From an uncultured Eubacteriales bacterium (GTDB lineage: Bacteria > Bacillota_A > Clostridia > Peptostreptococcales > Anaerovoracaceae): DNA of 6,241 bases. The notes under the pieces were generated by a model. That model was not told the origin of the DNA, did no database searches, and was given only the letters and a program-made list of their open reading frames with translations. This document shows, piece by piece, positions 4,858 to 6,241 of the stretch (the stretch's first letter is position 1; each line of letters begins with the position of its first letter). Made by a program: the position numbers and the translations under genes. The stretch is taken from NCBI GenBank assembly GCA_902790885.1, contig CADATR010000107.1, positions 1 to 6,241 of the forward strand. Direction: 5' to 3'.

Positions 4858-6241
4858 ATGGACAAATATGATGTGATAGTTATAGGAGCCGGAAACGGCG
4901 GCCTTGCCGCTGCCTGCCGGATCCTGAGCGCGGGAAAGACCTGCCTGGTGTGCGAGAAGCACAATATACCGGGCGGCTTTGCCACGAGCTTTGTGCGGGG
5001 CAGATTTGAATTCGAAGCATCGCTGCACGAGTTCAATGGCATAGGCACTCCTGAAGAGCCGGGGAGCACCCGCATACTGTTTGAAGAGCTCGGCGTTGCG
5101 GACAAGATCGAATGGATACAGCTTAAGGACGCATACCATCTGATCGCTGAAGCAGAGGGTTATGACTACGTGATGCCTTTCGGCTGGGAAGCTTTTGCAA
5201 AGGCGAACAATCAGCTGCACCCTGAAGGCGAAAAGTATATTAATGAGTTCTTTGAGCTCTGCCAGCAGATAAGAGAGGCGATGGCCTACATAGGTGAGAC
5301 CAGGGGCAAACCGGACCCGGCTGTAATGATGGAGAAGTATCCTGACTATCTGGCATGCGGGTCGTACTCGGTCAATGAGGCCTTTGAAGCGCTTGGCTAT
5401 CCTAAGGTGATAGTCGATAATCTCAACACCTACTGGTCGTATCTCGGAGCTGACGGAAACAACCTCAGCTTTCTGCACTACGCAAACATGATATACAGCT
5501 ATTTCTCAAAGGGAGCGGCCATACCTAAAAGCCGTTCTCACGAGCTTTCGCTGGCGTTCGAGGAGCGCATCCATGAGCTCGGCGGAGACATATGGTTCAA
5601 CAGCGAGGTGGTGAGGATAATCACCGATGATGAGGGCCATATAAGCGGCGTAAGGCTGAAGGACGGCAGGGAGATAGCGAGCAGGCATGTGATAGCCAAC
5701 TGCTCACCACATGTGGTCTACGGTAAGCTTCTCGAGGGCATGGCTGTGCCTGAAAGAGCACTGAAGCTTACAAACTTCAGAAAGCTTGCAGGCAGGGGCT
5801 TTACGGTGTTTCTGGGGCTCAGCAGATCCGCAGATGAGCTGGGGATCCGGGATCACAACTACTTCGTGTATGACACGACAGACAATGTGAAGCAGTACGA
5901 GTCCATGAAGAGGATAGGAAACACTGCCGCTCAGGCGACTGTATGCCTCAACAACGCATATCCGGACTGCTCGCCTGAGGGTACATGTATCATTTACATG
6001 ACCACGCTGTTTACTGATGACGCGTGGAGCTCCGTGAAAAAAGAGGACTATTTCAGGACCAAAAACAAGGTCGCCGCGGATATGATCGCCAGATTCGAGA
6101 AGGCGACAGGCACAAATATCCACGACTGCATAGAAGAGATCGCTGTTGCCACTCCTGAGACATATGCCAGATACTGCGGACATCCGCAAGGCACTGTCTA
6201 CGGCTACGAATCGCAGTACTATGACGGCCTCATGAGCAGGA
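4858..6241 (+). CDS. NAD(P)/FAD-dependent oxidoreductase, CrtI/retinol saturase-like (3' end outside window)
   Basis: The frame is open for 461 codons and runs off the right edge. The N-terminus is a dinucleotide-binding Rossmann fold: VIVIGAGNGG (GxGxxG at 10-15), the ribose-binding acid E33 ending the second strand (LVCEK), and PGGF (38-41). Residues about 217-250 contain IPKSRSHELSLAFEERIHEL followed by GGDIWFNSEV, the helix and strand before the second FAD-contacting segment; VIANCSP (278-284) fits the ANxxP-type turn of phytoene desaturases. TPETYARYCGHPQGTVYGYE (432-451) resembles the block near the C-terminus of CrtISO/retinol saturase-like enzymes, so perhaps 50-100 residues are missing, including the last FAD-binding motif. 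Relatives desaturate, isomerise or reduce long polyene or lipid substrates; the substrate here is unknown, and a carotenoid role is not implied. AAGGGGA at 4844-4850 lies 7 bases before the ATG. The gap after the lipid kinase is 15 bases, so the two probably share a transcript. Confidence 0.88.
   Translation, partial: MDKYDVIVIGAGNGGLAAACRILSAGKTCLVCEKHNIPGGFATSFVRGRFEFEASLHEFNGIGTPEEPGSTRILFEELGVADKIEWIQLKDAYHLIAEAEGYDYVMPFGWEAFAKANNQLHPEGEKYINEFFELCQQIREAMAYIGETRGKPDPAVMMEKYPDYLACGSYSVNEAFEALGYPKVIVDNLNTYWSYLGADGNNLSFLHYANMIYSYFSKGAAIPKSRSHELSLAFEERIHELGGDIWFNSEVVRIITDDEGHISGVRLKDGREIASRHVIANCSPHVVYGKLLEGMAVPERALKLTNFRKLAGRGFTVFLGLSRSADELGIRDHNYFVYDTTDNVKQYESMKRIGNTAAQATVCLNNAYPDCSPEGTCIIYMTTLFTDDAWSSVKKEDYFRTKNKVAADMIARFEKATGTNIHDCIEEIAVATPETYARYCGHPQGTVYGYESQYYDGLMSR

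Noticed and set aside
4633..5478. A 281-codon open frame on the - strand over the kinase end and the oxidoreductase
   Set aside because: It is antisense to two clearly conserved proteins and has no recognisable product.

Overview
The window looks like ordinary chromosome from an anaerobic Firmicute of the class Clostridia. This rests on the gene families, AGGAGG-like ribosome binding sites before nearly every gene, intermediate GC content, and frequent AGG (Arg) and ATA (Ile) codons. I cannot name the genus. All genes lie on the + strand and are closely packed. No RNA gene, mobile element, CRISPR array or long repeat is visible, and no gene-free stretch exceeds about 120 bases.

Layout. (1) Positions 2-1492 hold the tail of a ketopantoate reductase-like gene, a Cof-type HAD phosphatase, and a YfcE/MJ0936-type metallophosphoesterase, spaced like an operon. 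A small hairpin lies between the first two. (2) A good -10 box at 1542 begins a second unit: a two-TM YcxB-like membrane protein (1606-2142), an unrecognised acidic 125-residue protein (2238-2615), and a complete M29 aminopeptidase (2639-3871). It ends at a clear rho-independent terminator (3888-3916). (3) A new extended -10 promoter follows about 26 bases later and leads into a YegS/DgkB-type lipid (diacylglycerol) kinase and a CrtI/retinol-saturase-like FAD oxidoreductase that runs off the right edge.

The most notable observation is in the lipid kinase gene. Its reading frame is intact over 283 codons (3991-4842) except for one in-frame TGA at codon 140 (4408-4410). The TGA falls where relatives, as I recall them, carry glycine, so one GGA-to-TGA change explains it. 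TGA is the normal stop of several neighbouring genes, so a reassigned code is unlikely. A recent nonsense mutation or a sequence error is the simplest reading; programmed recoding is possible but unsupported.

The genes are mostly housekeeping or salvage functions (phosphate-ester hydrolysis, peptide trimming, lipid phosphorylation and redox). I see no convincing sign of a defence system, mobile island or other new multi-gene system.
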